Positions 1-6,961 of a DNA stretch of 31,045 nt are shown here, piece after piece (position 1 is the first letter of the stretch; each line of letters begins with the position of its first letter). The stretch spans positions 1 through 31,045 of the forward strand of contig DATFFB010000085.1 in assembly GCA_035250485.1 (NCBI GenBank), read 5' to 3'. Both the position numbers and the translations under genes were made by a program. Source of the stretch: JACCTH01 sp035250485. GTDB taxonomy: Bacteria > Actinomycetota > Acidimicrobiia > Spongiisociales > ZC4RG35. The notes beneath the pieces were generated by a model. That model saw nothing but the letters and a program-made list of their open reading frames with translations. It was not told where the DNA came from and ran no database searches.

Positions 1-101
1 CCAGGATCGGTATCGAAGATGGCATCGATGATCTCGGCAGCTGCGGCCTGAGTCATATCGATTTTCTTGGCGAGCTTCTGTGCCATTTCCGTCTTGTTCA
101 C
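1..101 (-). CDS. hup: HU-family DNA-binding protein, N-terminal fragment
   Basis: The reverse strand reads from a GTG at 101 down to the window edge and gives 33 residues that begin MNKTEMAQKLAKKIDMTQAA and continue with an AEIIDAIFD-type helix. This is the first two helices of the HU/IHF fold, where family members typically start MNKTELI. HU is a small dimeric nucleoid protein that bends DNA. The DNA-binding arm and C-terminus lie outside the window. The start is set by a strong ribosome site at 105-112, unusual here because most neighbours look leaderless. It follows hutI on the same strand after 54 bp, but its own ribosome site and general role suggest separate expression. Confidence 0.85.
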   Translation of the reverse strand, partial: MNKTEMAQKLAKKIDMTQAAAAEIIDAIFDTDP

Positions 102-104
102 TTG

Positions 105-112
105 CCCTCCTT
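105..112 (-). promoter_or_regulatory. Shine-Dalgarno site of the HU gene
   Basis: The reverse strand reads AAGGAGGG, ending 3 nt before the GTG start at 101 (AGGAGG core about 5 nt away). It is one of only a few strong ribosome-binding sequences in the window and fixes the HU start. Confidence 0.75.
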
Positions 113-155
113 GGGGTTTTGCGACTTGACGCGGGCTGCGTCTCGGAGTGCCACC

Positions 156-1535
156 TTAGGCAAGATCGGATTCCGGGGCCAGGCTGCCAACGACAATATC
201 CCCTTGTTTCACAACGGTTTTCACCAGATTTCGATCGGGCCGGTAGGCGAGGTGACGGTAGGAATCTGACTCGAGGACGAGGAGATCGCCGAAGTCGCCG
301 GGGCGCAGCCGACCCTTATTCGCCTCTTCCAAAGCCAGAGCTCCTCCTCTGGTCGCCGACCAGAGGGCCTGGTCGAGCGTCAACCCCATGTCGAGGCAGG
401 CGACCGCCATCACGAGCTGCATCGAAACCACATATGAGGTCCCCGGGTTGCAGTCGGTCGCCAGCGCCACCGTCGCTCCCAAGTCCCACAGAAGCTTTCC
501 GGGTGCCTGTCGGGCTCGTATCGACCAAGAGGCCGTCGGGCAAAGCACGGCAACTACTTTCGAGTCGGCCAGCGCTTGCGCCTGCTGCTCGTCGACGTGC
601 TCGAGATGATCGGCACTCACGGCTTCGAGTTCGATCGCCAGCTCGACGCCCCCGATGTTGCCGAGCTGATTCGCATGGAGACGGGGTCGCAGTCCGTGAC
701 GCTTTCCGGTCTCGAGTACCCGTCGGGCTTCGAGAACGGTGAAGGCCCCTTCGTCGCAGAAGACGTCGCAATAGGTGGCGCTGGTCGCGACCACCGGCAT
801 CATGGTTTCGAGCAGGGCGATGTAAGCGGAGCGATCGTCACTGAACTCCGGGGGCACCACGTGCGCCCCGAGGAAGGTTGTCACTACGTCCACCGGAAGC
901 GCCTCGCCGACCTGGCGCCCCACCTCTAAGGACGCGACCTCCGTGGCGAGATCTAGGCCATATCCGCTCTTGATCTCGATCGTGGTTGTCCCCTGCTCGA
1001 GCATCTGCCCCGCCCGCTCGATGGCCGAAGTCAGCAGGTCGGTAGGGGACTCTGCTCTTGTAGCCGCCACCGTCGAGGCGATTCCTCCTCCGGCGGCCTG
1101 CACTTCGAGATAAGTGGCACCTTGCAATCTCATCGCAAACTCGTCGCTCCGATCGCCGCCAAAGACGAGATGAGTGTGGGGATCGACAAAGCCGGGAATG
1201 ACCGCCTTTCCCTGGCAATTCATCTCTGGCAGCTCGCCATATCGAACGGGGAGATCGCCACCGGCCCCCACCCAGGCAACTTGACCATGCCGTATCGCCA
1301 GCGCCGCGTCCTCGATCACCCCTAACCGACTGCCGGACCGGGGATCGTTGGTCACCAACTCCGAAATCCCTGTCAGCACCAGGTCCCCGGTGGCCGGGCG
1401 GGCCGAAGGCAACGCCACCTCACGGGCAAGCTCAATACACCCCTGGCAAATCGCCACCCGGTCGGGTCCCGCCACCAGTCGGCCCGCCTGATCCTGACTC
1501 CTTCCGCAGAACGAGCAGCGCAAAGCACGAGCCAT
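156..1535 (-). CDS. hutI: Imidazolonepropionase with an N-terminal ClpX-type zinc finger
   Basis: HutI hydrolyses 4-imidazolone-5-propanoate to N-formimino-L-glutamate, the third step of histidine breakdown. Residues 50-459 are a full amidohydrolase: metal ligands H120 and H122 in FVDPHTH, the EIKSGYG segment at 187-193, H225, H287 in HANQLGN and D361 in ATDCNPGT. Residues 1-40 are an unexpected addition. C7, C10, C30 and C33 form a CX2C-X19-CX2C pattern within CSFCGRSQDQ and LVAGPDRVAICQGC, which closely match the zinc-binding domain at the N-terminus of the ClpX unfoldase (CSFCGKS..., LIAGP..YICDEC). The ATG at 1535 is supported by a TACCCT box ending 6 nt upstream, so the finger is part of the primary product. 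The usual HADE motif is HANQ here, a form I recall from actinobacterial HutI. Annotation as HutI is secure; the role of the finger is unknown. Confidence 0.95.
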   Translation of the reverse strand: MARALRCSFCGRSQDQAGRLVAGPDRVAICQGCIELAREVALPSARPATGDLVLTGISELVTNDPRSGSRLGVIEDAALAIRHGQVAWVGAGGDLPVRYGELPEMNCQGKAVIPGFVDPHTHLVFGGDRSDEFAMRLQGATYLEVQAAGGGIASTVAATRAESPTDLLTSAIERAGQMLEQGTTTIEIKSGYGLDLATEVASLEVGRQVGEALPVDVVTTFLGAHVVPPEFSDDRSAYIALLETMMPVVATSATYCDVFCDEGAFTVLEARRVLETGKRHGLRPRLHANQLGNIGGVELAIELEAVSADHLEHVDEQQAQALADSKVVAVLCPTASWSIRARQAPGKLLWDLGATVALATDCNPGTSYVVSMQLVMAVACLDMGLTLDQALWSATRGGALALEEANKGRLRPGDFGDLLVLESDSYRHLAYRPDRNLVKTVVKQGDIVVGSLAPESDLA

Positions 1536-1541
1536 GGGCGG

Positions 1542-1561
1542 AGGGTACCGATGGTTAACTT
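1542..1561. promoter_or_regulatory. Divergent leaderless promoter pair for hutI and the DUF4328 gene
   Basis: Only 32 bp separate the two start codons. On the minus strand TACCCT (1542-1547) ends 6 nt before the hutI ATG. On the plus strand TAACTT (1556-1561) ends 6 nt before the ATG at 1568. Neither gene has a Shine-Dalgarno sequence, and this spacing puts transcription start on or next to the A of each ATG. This is inferred from sequence pattern only. Confidence 0.55.
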
Positions 1562-1567
1562 CTCATC

Positions 1568-2695
1568 ATGAGCGGGGAGAACGCCGAACAGACCGAACCC
1601 CAGGTGGCGGCCCCGCGCACTCGGATTCCACCCGGATCTCCCGTCGGGGCAGGCCAGTTCGCCACCGCGGCTCTGGCGGGCATCGCCGCGGTGGAAATAA
1701 TCGCCGGACTGACCGCGATCGTCACGCTCGCCCGCATCGACGCCCGCCGCGCCGAGCTTGCCAGCAGCGATCCGTCCTTCACCGATGGATGGGAGGCAGG
1801 ACTAAGCCTGGCGTATGTGGGTGTCTTTCTGATCGTGGTGATTGCCTGGATGATCTGGCAACACCAGGCTCACGCCAACCTGCGAGCCCTCAGCAAGACT
1901 CGTTACTCACCAGCCGTGGTGTGGTTCTACTTGGTCCCAATACTCGGTCTGGTGATTCCTTACCGCGGGATCGCCGAGCTTGCCCAGGCCGGCAACGATC
2001 GCCCCGCCGTGCGCCGCGGCTGGTGGGGAGCGTTCCTGTTTTCCAACGCCCTCGGCGGAGCAAGAGTCATCAACCCCGACATTTCGATGACAACGACGCG
2101 GATCCTCTCGCTCTTGTCGTCGATCGCGGCGGTCGTGGCGGCCGTTCTGGCAATGCGAATCGTCAGCATGGTCAATACCGGCCTTTGGGCCCGCCGTGCC
2201 CTGGCCGGTTGGCCAACCGGACCGAGAGCGCTCTCCCGCCGGGCCAAGCTCGCCTGGAGCGCCGGCACCGGAATGCTCACCCTGGCCAGTGCCTTTGGTT
2301 TTGGGATTGTGTACCCGACCTTGATCGAGACCCTCGAGCAGGTCCCGGTCAACAACCTCCAATTCGCCGTCGGCGACTGTTTCAACGATGTCGAGGGTGA
2401 GTACGAATTCGTGAGCTGCGAACGTCCCCATTACGCCGAGGCCTATCGGGTAGCCGATCATCCCGATCAGGCCTTCTACCCGGGGGCGGCCCGTCTGGCC
2501 GATTGGGCCGAGCCCTTTTGCTATCGCTACTTCGAGAGCTACACCGGCATTGCCTACCAGGACTCGGACCTCGACTTCGGATATCTATATCCCACCGAGG
2601 GGTCTTGGAACGGGGGAGACCGCGAGGTGATCTGTTTCGTCTTCCGAGTATCGGGAGAAGACCTGACGGATCGGGTGGGGACGCCCGCCGTTTAG
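1568..2695 (+). CDS. DUF4328 membrane protein with C-terminal septum-formation-like domain
   Basis: The 375-residue protein has a Pro-rich hydrophilic start and about four to five membrane segments (roughly residues 32-57, 76-95, 116-137, 176-198 and 232-256). The segment around residues 100-140, ANLRALSKTRYSPAVVWFYL followed by PILGLVIPYRG, matches the DUF4328 pattern of actinobacterial membrane proteins. After the last membrane segment a domain of about 110 residues begins with VGDCFNDV and continues with VSCERPHYAEAY, and has further cysteines in EPFCYRY and EVICFVF. This resembles the Septum_form domain, expected to lie outside the membrane with two disulfides. No enzymatic motif is seen. 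It interrupts the hut gene run on the opposite strand, and its stop overlaps the hutU stop by 4 bp. Function is unknown; a cell-envelope role is likely. Confidence 0.8.
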   Translation: MSGENAEQTEPQVAAPRTRIPPGSPVGAGQFATAALAGIAAVEIIAGLTAIVTLARIDARRAELASSDPSFTDGWEAGLSLAYVGVFLIVVIAWMIWQHQAHANLRALSKTRYSPAVVWFYLVPILGLVIPYRGIAELAQAGNDRPAVRRGWWGAFLFSNALGGARVINPDISMTTTRILSLLSSIAAVVAAVLAMRIVSMVNTGLWARRALAGWPTGPRALSRRAKLAWSAGTGMLTLASAFGFGIVYPTLIETLEQVPVNNLQFAVGDCFNDVEGEYEFVSCERPHYAEAYRVADHPDQAFYPGAARLADWAEPFCYRYFESYTGIAYQDSDLDFGYLYPTEGSWNGGDREVICFVFRVSGEDLTDRVGTPAV

Positions 2696-4326
2696 CCGGG
2701 GATGCGAACGCCGCGTTCGGATGCCACCGAACGGGCTTTCTCATAGCCGGCGTCGGCGTGTCGAAGGACCCCCATGGCCGGGTCGTTCGTCAGCACTCGC
2801 TCCAGGCGAAAGGCACCATCGGGAGTGCCATCGGCAACCACCTGAGCTCCCGCATGGATCGATTTGCCGATACCCACTCCACCGCCGTGGTGGACCGCCA
2901 CCCAAGCCGCCCCGGAGGAGGCATTGACCAGGGCGTTGAGAATCGGCCAGTCGGCGACCGCGTCAGAACCATCGGCCATTGCCTCGGTCTCCCGATAGGG
3001 CGAGGCAACCGATCCCGAATCGAGATGGTCGCGTCCGATCACGATGGGAGCCTTGACTTTCCCTTCCGCCACCAGCTCGTTGAACGCCAGGCCTGCCTTG
3101 TCACGTTCGCCGTAGCCAAGCCAGCAGATCCGCGCCGGTAATCCCTGGAATGGAATCCGGTCTGCCATCCGGAGCCAGCGCTGCAAGGGAGCGTTGTCGG
3201 GGAACAAGGCGGCGACGGCGCGATCGGTCGCGGCGATGTCGGAAGGGTCGCCTGACAATGCCACCCAGCGAAAAGGACCGAGTCCCTCGCAAAACAGAGG
3301 TCGGATGTAGGCCGGGACAAAGCCCGGGTAGGAAAAGGCGTCGGCGTAGCCGCCCAGCAAGGCCTCGCCGCGCAGGTTGTTGCCGTAATCGAAGACTTCC
3401 GATCCCGCCTTCTGGAAATCAACCATGGTGCGACAGTGCTCCGCCATTGCCCGCCGGCTCTCGGCGATATACCGCTTGGGATCGGCTTGTCGTAGCTCCG
3501 TTGCCGCCTCCAGAGTGAAGTGATTGGGCACGTACCCGTTGAGGGGGTCGTGGGCCGAGGTTTGGTCGGTCACGATGTCGACCGAGAATTGGCGACGACG
3601 AACCTCGGCAAAGACGTCGGCGGCGTTGCCCTGCAGGCCGATCGAAAGTGCTCGTCTTTCCCTCCGCGCCGATTCGGCAAGAGCCAGCGCCTCGTCGAGA
3701 TCGGCGGCAGCCTGATCGACGTATCCAATCTCGAGCCGACGTTGGATGCGGGAGGGATCGATCTCGACTACGAGCGCCACCCCTCCGTTCATGGTTACCG
3801 CCAGCGGTTGGGCACCCCCCATGCCACCGAGCCCAGCCGTCAGCGTGACGGTCCCCGAGAGCGTTCCTTCGAAACGCTGCTCGGCCAAGGCGACGAAGGT
3901 TTGATAAGTGCCTTGCAGGATTCCCTGGGTTCCGATGTAGATCCAGGATCCCGCCGTCATTTGCCCGTACATCATCAGGCCCGCGGCTTCGAGCTCCCAG
4001 AACTTCTCCCACGTGGCCCATTCGGGGACCAATAGCGAGTTGGCGATCAGGACCCGGGGAGCGAGGGGATGAGTGGTGACAATTCCGACCGGCTTTCCGG
4101 ATTGCACGAGCAGGGTCTCGTCGGATTCGAGGGCCAGTAGAGAATCGATGATCGCCGCTAGCGCTTGTGGGTTGCGAGCGGCCTTGCCCGTTCCTCCGTA
4201 GACGATCAGCCGGTCGGGATCCTCCGCTACCTCGGGGTCGAGGTTGTTCTGGAGGCAGCGCAATGCCGCTTCCTGCAACCAGCCTTTTGCGTGGAGTTCG
4301 GGGCCGTGGAAGGTCGGCGGTATCAC
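2692..4326 (-). CDS. hutU: Urocanate hydratase
   Basis: Urocanase adds water to urocanate to make 4-imidazolone-5-propanoate, using tightly bound NAD+ as an electrophile; it is step two of histidine degradation in the cytosol. The 544-residue length is standard. Visible signatures are GGTGKAARN (residues 44-52), YGQMTAGSWIYIGTQG from 120, GLGGMGGAQPLAVTMNGG in the NAD region (165-182), DQTSAHDP (254-261) and PARICWLGYGER, where C401 aligns with the active-site cysteine known in the Pseudomonas enzyme. The C-terminal ADGSDAVADWP and HHGGGVGIGKS motifs are intact. The start is a GTG at 4326; there is no clear ribosome site, and a perfect 20-bp hairpin ends 4 nt before it. It follows hutH and the acidic protein on the same strand, probably as one transcript. 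Confidence 0.97.
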   Translation of the reverse strand: MIPPTFHGPELHAKGWLQEAALRCLQNNLDPEVAEDPDRLIVYGGTGKAARNPQALAAIIDSLLALESDETLLVQSGKPVGIVTTHPLAPRVLIANSLLVPEWATWEKFWELEAAGLMMYGQMTAGSWIYIGTQGILQGTYQTFVALAEQRFEGTLSGTVTLTAGLGGMGGAQPLAVTMNGGVALVVEIDPSRIQRRLEIGYVDQAAADLDEALALAESARRERRALSIGLQGNAADVFAEVRRRQFSVDIVTDQTSAHDPLNGYVPNHFTLEAATELRQADPKRYIAESRRAMAEHCRTMVDFQKAGSEVFDYGNNLRGEALLGGYADAFSYPGFVPAYIRPLFCEGLGPFRWVALSGDPSDIAATDRAVAALFPDNAPLQRWLRMADRIPFQGLPARICWLGYGERDKAGLAFNELVAEGKVKAPIVIGRDHLDSGSVASPYRETEAMADGSDAVADWPILNALVNASSGAAWVAVHHGGGVGIGKSIHAGAQVVADGTPDGAFRLERVLTNDPAMGVLRHADAGYEKARSVASERGVRIPG

Positions 4327-4330
4327 CGAT

Positions 4331-4384
4331 CCATTCTTGCGTAGAAATGGTCCCGTTTATGCGGCCATTTCTACGCAAGAATGG
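4331..4384 (-). repeat. Perfect 20-bp inverted repeat in front of hutU
   Basis: The arms are CCATTCTTGCGTAGAAATGG (4331-4350) and its exact reverse complement (4365-4384), separated by 14 nt. On the transcribed minus strand the loop can add a CCG/CGG pair around CATAAA. One arm touches the stop codon of the upstream gene (4385-4387) and the other ends 4 nt from the hutU GTG, so any purine-rich ribosome site (AAGAATGG) would be inside the stem. Each arm also contains TTCT and AGAA spaced by 5 nt, a small dyad that could bind a protein dimer. There is no T tract, so a classical intrinsic terminator is unlikely. A translational control hairpin, a processing site or a double operator are all possible. 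Confidence 0.85.
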
Positions 4385-5296
4385 TTAGGAGTCGAGCAGG
4401 GCGCGGATCGAGCGGACCAAGTCGGCGGCGGCTTGGGCCCGGGCCCCATCGAGATCGTTGGTCGAGACCCACTTCAATAGTTGTTCGAGCTCGTTGACCA
4501 GTTCGTCGGCCTGACTGGTGTCGGCCAAGCCGAGAAATGGTTCCTCGGCAGGCAACGCCTCGACCTCAGCCGGTTCGGGCTCAGCCGGTTCGGGCTCACT
4601 CGATGTCGGCTCGAATGCCGGTGGGTCGACCTCCGGCTCCAGCGATGAGGTGAAGAAATCGGAGTCATCATCGGCCGGAGGAGTGATCCGCCGCCCCAGT
4701 TCGCTCCCCGCCCACAGCGGCTCGGGATCCGCGTCCGAGTCGATCAGCCGCATCGGAGGATCGATGGAGAGAACCGTTACCTCAGGGGCCCTCTCGACTG
4801 GCTCATCGGCGGCCAGGTCCTCGTTTTCTGTCCGGTTGGCGCGGGCGGCCTCGATGAGCTCGCGCAGGCGCTTGACGTTGGCAGGTGCCTCGGGCGGAGG
4901 GTCCTGCCAGACAATGTTGTCCGCCAGCGAGGGGGCCGACGGTGGAGCTGGCTCTGGCGCCACCGGCTCGGCCACCTTGGCGGCCTTCCGGGCGCTACCG
5001 AGGAGCTTCTGGCGGAACCCCTGGGCTACCTCGACGATCGGGTTCTTGGCCAGCTGAGGAAGAGCCTCGTACGAGAACGCGAGGGCATCGTCGGCCAGGA
5101 AGATGGCGCGGTCGTCACCCAGGAGGAGATCGAAACGGTTTCCCTCGATGCGCTCGGCCTTTACCTGAGAGACTGACCAGGTGCCCAAGGTCTCCTCGCC
5201 CGCCACGATCTCAACCCGTCCCCCCACCAGGTTCAGGGTGGTCTTGAGCCAGCCTTCGGAGTCGCCTTGTGTCTGCAGTGAGCCGCTAAATCGCAT
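4385..5296 (-). CDS. Unrecognised acidic protein between hutH and hutU
   Basis: I do not recognise this protein. The start at 5296 (MRFSGSLQTQ) is preferred because GGAGGA lies 9 nt upstream; an in-frame ATG at 5320 would add 8 residues. This gives 303 residues. The first 90 or so are a compact beta-rich region with alternating hydrophobics (LKTTLNLVGGRVEIVAGEET, then a FDLLLGDDRAIFLADDALAF stretch), which may be a PH-like or small beta-barrel fold. The middle is a long acidic, Pro/Glu/Ala-rich linker with a short tandem repeat (SEPEPAEPEPAEVE). The last 40 residues (ELVNELEQLLKWVSTNDLDG onward) look helical and could dimerise. There is no signal peptide, membrane segment or catalytic motif. 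It sits 45 bp after hutH and 58 bp before hutU, so it is probably co-expressed with them. Confidence 0.75.
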   Translation of the reverse strand: MRFSGSLQTQGDSEGWLKTTLNLVGGRVEIVAGEETLGTWSVSQVKAERIEGNRFDLLLGDDRAIFLADDALAFSYEALPQLAKNPIVEVAQGFRQKLLGSARKAAKVAEPVAPEPAPPSAPSLADNIVWQDPPPEAPANVKRLRELIEAARANRTENEDLAADEPVERAPEVTVLSIDPPMRLIDSDADPEPLWAGSELGRRITPPADDDSDFFTSSLEPEVDPPAFEPTSSEPEPAEPEPAEVEALPAEEPFLGLADTSQADELVNELEQLLKWVSTNDLDGARAQAAADLVRSIRALLDS

Positions 5297-5341
5297 GAAG
5301 TGAATTCCTCCGACACTCATATCGGAGAATCGCCGTCTTCC

Positions 5342-6874
5342 CTACAGGTTTTTCCAGCCGCAGATCTCGTCGAGCCGCCCGCTCTCGACGAAATCAGCCA
5401 CCTCCTCGATCTCACCGCTGATCGGCCGATCGGCCGTGAGCACCGGCACGAACTCCCGAATCCCCTGCCAGATCGCTGCCACTCCCGGGGCTGGCCGAAG
5501 AGGCTGGCGAAATTCGATGCCCTGAGCAGCAACCACGAGCTCGGCGGCTATAACCCGCGCGATGTTGTCGAGAATCTCCAAAAGCTTGCGCCCCGCCCCC
5601 CAACCCATTGACACGTGATCTTCCTGCGAACCCGAGGTCGGTATCGAATCGACCGAAGCGGGATGAGAAAGCACGCGACTCTCGGCAACCAGGGCGGCCG
5701 CGGTGTACTGCGCAAGCATGTATCCGGAATGGAGACCCGCCGAGGGCGAAAGGAATGGAGGCAGCCCCGAGGAGTGCTGTGGATCGAGCATGCGATCGAT
5801 CCGCCGCTCCGAGATCGATCCCAACTCGGTGACGGCGATGCCGACGAAATCGAGGATGAAGGCCAACGGCGCTCCGTGAAAGTTGCCTCCGGAGACGACC
5901 TCGGCCGTCCCGGGAAAGACGATCGGGTTGTCGACCACCGAGCCCAGTTCGATCGACGCCACGCGGCGGGCGTGCTCGATGGTGTCGATCACCGCCCCAT
6001 GAACCTGGGGTGCACAGCGAAGCGAATAGGCGTCCTGCACGGCGTGGACGAAATCGTCGGTATGGCTGGCGCCAATCTCCGAGCCTTCGAGCAACTTCCC
6101 GATGCGACGCGCCGAATGAACCTGGCCGGGATGTGGTCGCAGCTGATGAATGTCAGACCGGAAGGGACGAACCGAGCCGACAAGCGCTTCGACTGACATT
6201 GCGCAAGCAGCGTCGGCAGCCCGCGCCAGCCGGGCTGCCCGGTCGATGCCGAGACATGCCATGGCCAGCATTCCCTCGGTCCCGTTGAGAAGTGAAAGGC
6301 CCTCTTTGGCCTCGAGCCGGAGCGGCTCGATCCCCGCCGCCGCTAGCCCCTCGCTCGCAGGGAGCACGCGGTTTTTCCATTGCAGGCGGCCTTCGCCGAT
6401 CAACGGCAAGGCGAGATGGGCAAAGGGCGCCAGATCACCCGACGCCCCCACCGACCCGAGCCGCGGAACCACCGGGAGGAGGTCTGCGCTCAGTAGATCG
6501 AGAAGGCGCTCGACCACGACGGGGCGCACCCCCGAGTGGCCCTGGCTCAGGGTCCGCGCTCTCAGAAGCAGCATCGCCCGGACGATCTCGTCCGGCAGGG
6601 CATCGCCCACCCCGGCGGCGTGGCTGCGGAGGAGATTGACCTGAAGATCGGCTGCTTCCTCCCTTTCCACCCTGGTCGAGGCAAGAGCGCCAAAACCCGT
6701 TGTAACTCCGTAGACGATGGCCTCTGAATCCAATGCCTCTTCGACCACCCGCCGGGCGGGCTTCATACGGGCGCCAACCCCGTCGCCGAGCATGACGGAT
6801 GCTTGCCGCCGGGCCACCGCCACGACCTCTTCAATCGTCAACGGATCCCCGGAAACCACCACCTGGCGTTGCAT
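5342..6874 (-). CDS. hutH: Histidine ammonia-lyase
   Basis: HutH removes ammonia from L-histidine to give trans-urocanate, the entry step of the Hut pathway, and acts as a cytosolic homotetramer. The 510-residue length is typical. The self-made MIO cofactor would form from A144-S145-G146 in GSVGASGDLAPFAHL, and the active-site tyrosine is Y55 in YGVTTGFG. Further family signatures are the NGTEGMLA segment near 200, DNPIVF and GGNFHG near 315-332, and the SQEDHVSMG motif near 420. It heads the minus-strand run hutH, acidic protein, hutU. The ATG at 6874 has a TATACC box ending 6 nt upstream and no ribosome site, suggesting a leaderless message. A perfect palindrome lies just upstream and may be its operator. 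Confidence 0.97.
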   Translation of the reverse strand: MQRQVVVSGDPLTIEEVVAVARRQASVMLGDGVGARMKPARRVVEEALDSEAIVYGVTTGFGALASTRVEREEAADLQVNLLRSHAAGVGDALPDEIVRAMLLLRARTLSQGHSGVRPVVVERLLDLLSADLLPVVPRLGSVGASGDLAPFAHLALPLIGEGRLQWKNRVLPASEGLAAAGIEPLRLEAKEGLSLLNGTEGMLAMACLGIDRAARLARAADAACAMSVEALVGSVRPFRSDIHQLRPHPGQVHSARRIGKLLEGSEIGASHTDDFVHAVQDAYSLRCAPQVHGAVIDTIEHARRVASIELGSVVDNPIVFPGTAEVVSGGNFHGAPLAFILDFVGIAVTELGSISERRIDRMLDPQHSSGLPPFLSPSAGLHSGYMLAQYTAAALVAESRVLSHPASVDSIPTSGSQEDHVSMGWGAGRKLLEILDNIARVIAAELVVAAQGIEFRQPLRPAPGVAAIWQGIREFVPVLTADRPISGEIEEVADFVESGRLDEICGWKNL

Positions 6875-6880
6875 GGACCC

Positions 6881-6886
6881 GGTATA
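6881..6886 (-). promoter_or_regulatory. Predicted -10 box of hutH
   Basis: TATACC on the minus strand ends 6 nt before the hutH ATG, the same spacing as at the other leaderless starts in the window. The palindrome at 6891-6911 would cover its spacer and -35 region. Confidence 0.5.
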
Positions 6887-6890
6887 GCGC

Positions 6891-6911
6891 CTGCGAACCC
6901 AGGGTTCGCAG
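6891..6911. repeat. 21-bp perfect palindrome in the hutH/echA divergent gap
   Basis: CTGCGAACCC and its exact complement GGGTTCGCAG flank a single A. The centre leaves no room for an RNA loop without breaking pairs, so a DNA operator for a dimeric regulator fits better than a terminator. It sits 17-37 bp upstream of hutH, overlapping the likely promoter, and about 50 bp from the echA start. A related copy (18 of 21 bases) occurs at 19017-19037. Confidence 0.7.
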
Positions 6912-6949
6912 CACGCCTCTGCCTATCTGCCAGCCCAGAGAACGCGGGT

Positions 6950-6955
6950 TACCCT
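6950..6955 (+). promoter_or_regulatory. Predicted -10 box of the crotonase-like gene
   Basis: TACCCT ends 6 nt before the ATG at 6962, with no ribosome-binding sequence between. It is the same hexamer and spacing as at hutI, and it supports the start at 6962 over longer in-frame readings. Confidence 0.5.
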
Positions 6956-6961
6956 CCTCGG

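Noticed and set aside
4560..4600. Short direct repeat (GCCGGTTCGGGCTCA type) inside the acidic protein gene
   Set aside because: It simply encodes the EPEPAE repeat of the linker and is not a separate element.
6803..6961. Upstream extension of the crotonase-like gene
   Set aside because: It would overlap hutH and its promoter palindrome, adds residues with no family similarity, and the -10 box fits the start at 6962.
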